A stretch of 64,000 nucleotides of DNA from [Synechococcus] sp. NIES-970. GTDB lineage: Bacteria > Cyanobacteriota > Cyanobacteriia > Cyanobacteriales > MRBY01. Shown here piece after piece: positions 62,173-64,000 of the stretch. The position numbers and the translations under genes were made by a program. Positions within the stretch are counted from its first letter, which is position 1, and each line of letters begins with the position of its first letter. The stretch spans positions 1 to 64,000 of the forward strand of contig AP017961.1 of NCBI GenBank assembly GCA_002356215.1. The letters run 5' to 3'. The notes below the pieces were generated by a model. It was not told the origin of the DNA. It made no database searches and was given only the letters and a program-made list of their open reading frames with translations.

Positions 62173-62521
62173 TTAACTTTGTAAATTTTCTAGCTGAACA
62201 ACGACAGGGGGCAAACTACGTTTCAATGTCTGCCAAACCACCCCTAGATTGATCTGGAAATACTCATGGGCCATTACATTGCGCATGCCTGTCATGATCC
62301 GCCAAGGAATTTCGGGGTGCTGTTGCTTAATCTCTTCTGGGATGTTGGCCGTTGCTTTGCCAATGATAACGAAGTTATATAAAACCGACTACACCAGCAT
62401 TTTATCATCCTCAAATTCCTCAAAGGTAAGCCCCGCTGTAAAATCAGTGATGTCTTGGGCTGCTCGGAGAATAAATATCCTGGATTCTGAGTTGCCAATC
62501 CCGTGAAGTCTTAGAAGGCAC
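62173..62521 (-). pseudogene. hepT: HepT toxin (HEPN RNase), frameshifted with a stop
   Basis: A GTG at 62521 opens TSRDWQLRIQDI; the frame then shifts to AAQDITDFTAGLTFEEFEDD, KMLV, a TAG in place of Lys or Gln, SVLYNFVIIGKATANIPEEI, and the active-site motif RNVMAHEYFQINLGVVWQTL, to a stop at 62173. The RxxxxH-type HEPN motif itself survives but the gene has a frameshift and a stop, so no toxin can be made. It overlaps the intact mntA. Confidence 0.85.
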
Positions 62522-62810
62522 GGATGACGTCCTCTAAAACGGGTTCTCGCAGGTGCTCTCGCAAAGACTGCTCCATACCCAGATCTACCTTGCAGCCGAA
62601 TAAGTCTTCCAGAAAATAACGCACTGCGAGTAATTCAAAGAGGGAAGGTATATTTTCAAACTCCACCAAAAAATCTAAATCACTGCCCTCGGTGGCCTCA
62701 TTTCTGGCTACAGAGCCAAAGAGTCGGAGTGATGTCACCCCCATTTGCTCCAACTCAGGGCGATGTAAAGCGAGTTGTTGTAGTACCCAATCTCGATTTA
62801 GTTGTTGCAT
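62511..62810 (-). CDS. mntA: MntA-type nucleotidyltransferase antitoxin
   Basis: A 99-residue minimal nucleotidyltransferase: LRLFGSVARNEATEGSDLDF is the GSxxRxxxxxxSDxD signature and VDLGMEQSLREHL follows. In MntA-HepT modules it neutralises the HepT RNase by AMPylating a Tyr. The gene is intact while its toxin partner is broken, so it is an orphan antitoxin here. An older dead copy of the same family lies at 11683-11973. Confidence 0.9.
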   Translation of the reverse strand: MQQLNRDWVLQQLALHRPELEQMGVTSLRLFGSVARNEATEGSDLDFLVEFENIPSLFELLAVRYFLEDLFGCKVDLGMEQSLREHLREPVLEDVIRAF

Positions 62811-62906
62811 ATCTATTTCAGTGCCAAAATTTTAAATTTGGTACCATCCTTGCTGTCATTGTAAGGCTAAGCATCGAATCTCCGACTTTGGATTAGGGCC
62901 ATAATC

Positions 62907-63152
62907 GTGGCTGCCCATTTTTGTCAGAGTCACGCTAAAAAGTTTCAACATCTCAAAAATCCTTTCAAAATTCCGACCAGAGGAAATGTGCTGCCGACTA
63001 TGGAGATTGTGCCCCGCCAGAAAAAACCTCCAGAGGTGTATAAGGTGTGGGGAAATTGCCTCTTCATGACCCGTAACTCAGCGGCAGTGGCTGATGAGCA
63101 TCTTGTGGTGCTTGGGTGGAGACCTGATGAGGCTGTGCTACCCATTCAGTGA
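62907..63152 (+). CDS. Hypothetical small protein
   Basis: An 81-residue frame; the last 50 residues (MEIVPRQKKPPEVYKVWGNC, then LFMTRNSAAVADEHLVVLGW) look coherent and could start at the ATG at 63000. No family recognised. It lies between the toxin-antitoxin loci and the parM-like gene. Confidence 0.4.
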   Translation: MAAHFCQSHAKKFQHLKNPFKIPTRGNVLPTMEIVPRQKKPPEVYKVWGNCLFMTRNSAAVADEHLVVLGWRPDEAVLPIQ

Positions 63153-63501
63153 TTGCTTGCCCTCAGCCTGGTGAGTTTTCGCAACAAGTCCGATGAATCC
63201 GACTGTTATCGCCAATGTCAGGATTTTTTATTCCCCGGGGTTTTAGCAAAGCAACACCAAACCGCCAACAGAGAGCCATTAATCAAACACCAGCCCCAAC
63301 AGTAATACAAACTTACCTTTCAAACTTGAATCGGTGTCCGCCATTTTTTTATGAAAAGGGCTGAGCCGAAACAAAAAACCGTCGAATATCGGACGACTTA
63401 AAACACCTTTAGTGAAGTTGTGTAACAAAATGCGGGCTTTTATCCGTGTTTTATCCGTTCTTTCTGGGGCATTTCCTCTTCATCAGTAGGAGGAAAAAAT
63501 T
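63153..63501. other. Control region of the parM-like gene
   Basis: About 350 bases. TTTTATCCGT is repeated at about 63438 and 63449, and a GTCG/CGAC dyad occurs near 63381-63397. An actin-type partition centromere often lies just upstream of its parM gene, so this region is a candidate. No longer repeat array is evident. Confidence 0.4.
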
Positions 63502-64000
63502 ATGTCCAAACTCAAAATTGTGATTGACCCCGGTAGTAGTGCCACGAAGGTGGCCTATTGCCTAGAGAATGCTTCTAGCCAATGTTTTGTGATGTCCCCC
63601 TATTGCGCGGCAGTGCCCCCAGACTACCCGAGATCCTCTGGGTGGATGATGGGGTATACCCATGTGGAGAATGCTTGGGTATCCCATGGCGATGCCTGCT
63701 ATCTCCTGGGTGCTGGTGCCAAGAAGTTTCAGGGTTCTGCTGTGCGCAACAATGACCTGAAATACATCAAGGCTCTGTACAAAATTCTGGGAGTCCTATC
63801 TCATATCCAAACCCAGCTTCAGGAATCACCAACCATAGACCTGGGGATTCTGCTGCCCTTGGACGAATATGTCACAAAAGACCGCCTAGAAGAGAGCCTC
63901 ATGGCAGCCCAGGAGCGGTTTGAATACTGTGGGCGATTGCTCTCATTAGACATCAATGAAATCACCATCTGTCCAGAGGGAGCAGGACTCTTTCTCCAGG
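63502..64000 (+). CDS. ParM/actin-like plasmid protein, truncated by window edge
   Basis: The first 166 codons of an actin-like ATPase: KLKIVIDPGSSATKVAYCLE holds the phosphate-1 loop of ParM/StbA proteins; LDLGILLPLDEYVTKDRLEE-type sequence (IDLGILLPLDEYVTKDRLEE) follows. AGGAGG lies about eight bases before the ATG at 63502. ParM filaments push plasmid copies apart. The gene runs off the end of the window, so the catalytic second half cannot be judged. Confidence 0.8.
   Translation, partial: MSKLKIVIDPGSSATKVAYCLENASSQCFVMSPYCAAVPPDYPRSSGWMMGYTHVENAWVSHGDACYLLGAGAKKFQGSAVRNNDLKYIKALYKILGVLSHIQTQLQESPTIDLGILLPLDEYVTKDRLEESLMAAQERFEYCGRLLSLDINEITICPEGAGLFLQ

Noticed and set aside
1-64000. 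Frequent GCGATCGC octamers as regulatory sites
   Set aside because: These are HIP1 sites, spread evenly over coding and non-coding DNA as in most cyanobacterial genomes.
1-64000. tRNA, rRNA or riboswitch genes
   Set aside because: No cloverleaf, ribosomal or known riboswitch core was recognised in any intergenic stretch.

Overview
The window reads as part of a large plasmid (or plasmid-like accessory replicon) of a unicellular cyanobacterium. The octamer GCGATCGC (the HIP1 site typical of cyanobacteria) occurs throughout. The protein families are cyanobacterial: a CyRepA1-type replication protein, a short KdpD, NB-ARC/WD40 proteins, an RppA/RppB pair and Sll0783-Sll0787-type nitrile genes. 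The Synechococcus PCC 7002 / Picosynechococcus type of marine or coastal strain is my best guess, by inference only. Plasmid character is supported by a CyRepA1-like replicase (57.5-60.9 kb), a ParA plus ribbon-helix-helix partition pair (51.6-52.7 kb), the start of an actin-like ParM gene (63.5 kb to the edge), four toxin-antitoxin loci or remnants of them, one complete IS630 element and many decayed genes.

Layout. 0-13 kb: a 242-bp long repeat present twice, a frameshifted serine recombinase, VapBC-type modules, a 1209-residue STAND ATPase with 14 WD40 repeats, a RarA-methyltransferase fusion, and a graveyard of restriction/toxin-antitoxin remnants (HsdS tail, MntA, antitoxin). 13-24.6 kb: a methionine aminopeptidase beside a ribbon-helix-helix gene with a 15-bp palindrome between them, then a cargo region of SDR/NmrA-type reductases, AraC and TetR regulators, membrane proteins, a RidA protein and a class D beta-lactamase. 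24.8-32.2 kb: a complete Nit1-type nitrilase cluster (nitrilase, radical SAM, GNAT, AIR-synthase-like, two small nitrogen-response proteins, divergent flavoprotein) with a GAF-LuxR regulator. 34.9-42.5 kb: metal/redox genes, comprising a glutaredoxin-membrane fusion with a divergent MerR regulator, an RppB kinase with a damaged RppA, and a copper block (His/Met-rich secreted protein, PepSY-like protein, CopA multicopper oxidase, CopB). 42.8-51.3 kb: kdpA-kdpB-kdpF/G-kdpC and a short kdpD, divergent from a kinase/NarL-type regulator pair. 51.6-64 kb: partition, IS630 inside a broken gene, a MocR-type regulator, a GFA protein, a CAP protein, replicase, toxin-antitoxin loci and ParM.

The genes fit a picture of a stably kept plasmid (two partition systems, addiction modules, own replicase) that carries stress and nutrient cargo: potassium uptake, copper handling, nitrile or cyanide nitrogen use, and beta-lactam hydrolysis. 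The most unusual structure is an 8-bp periodic array (AAGTCAAC and variants) that lies inside the coding sequence of the ParA partner and again in front of parA. Because 8 is not a multiple of 3 it cannot be a protein repeat; it looks like a centromere embedded in a gene. No tRNA, rRNA or CRISPR array was seen.
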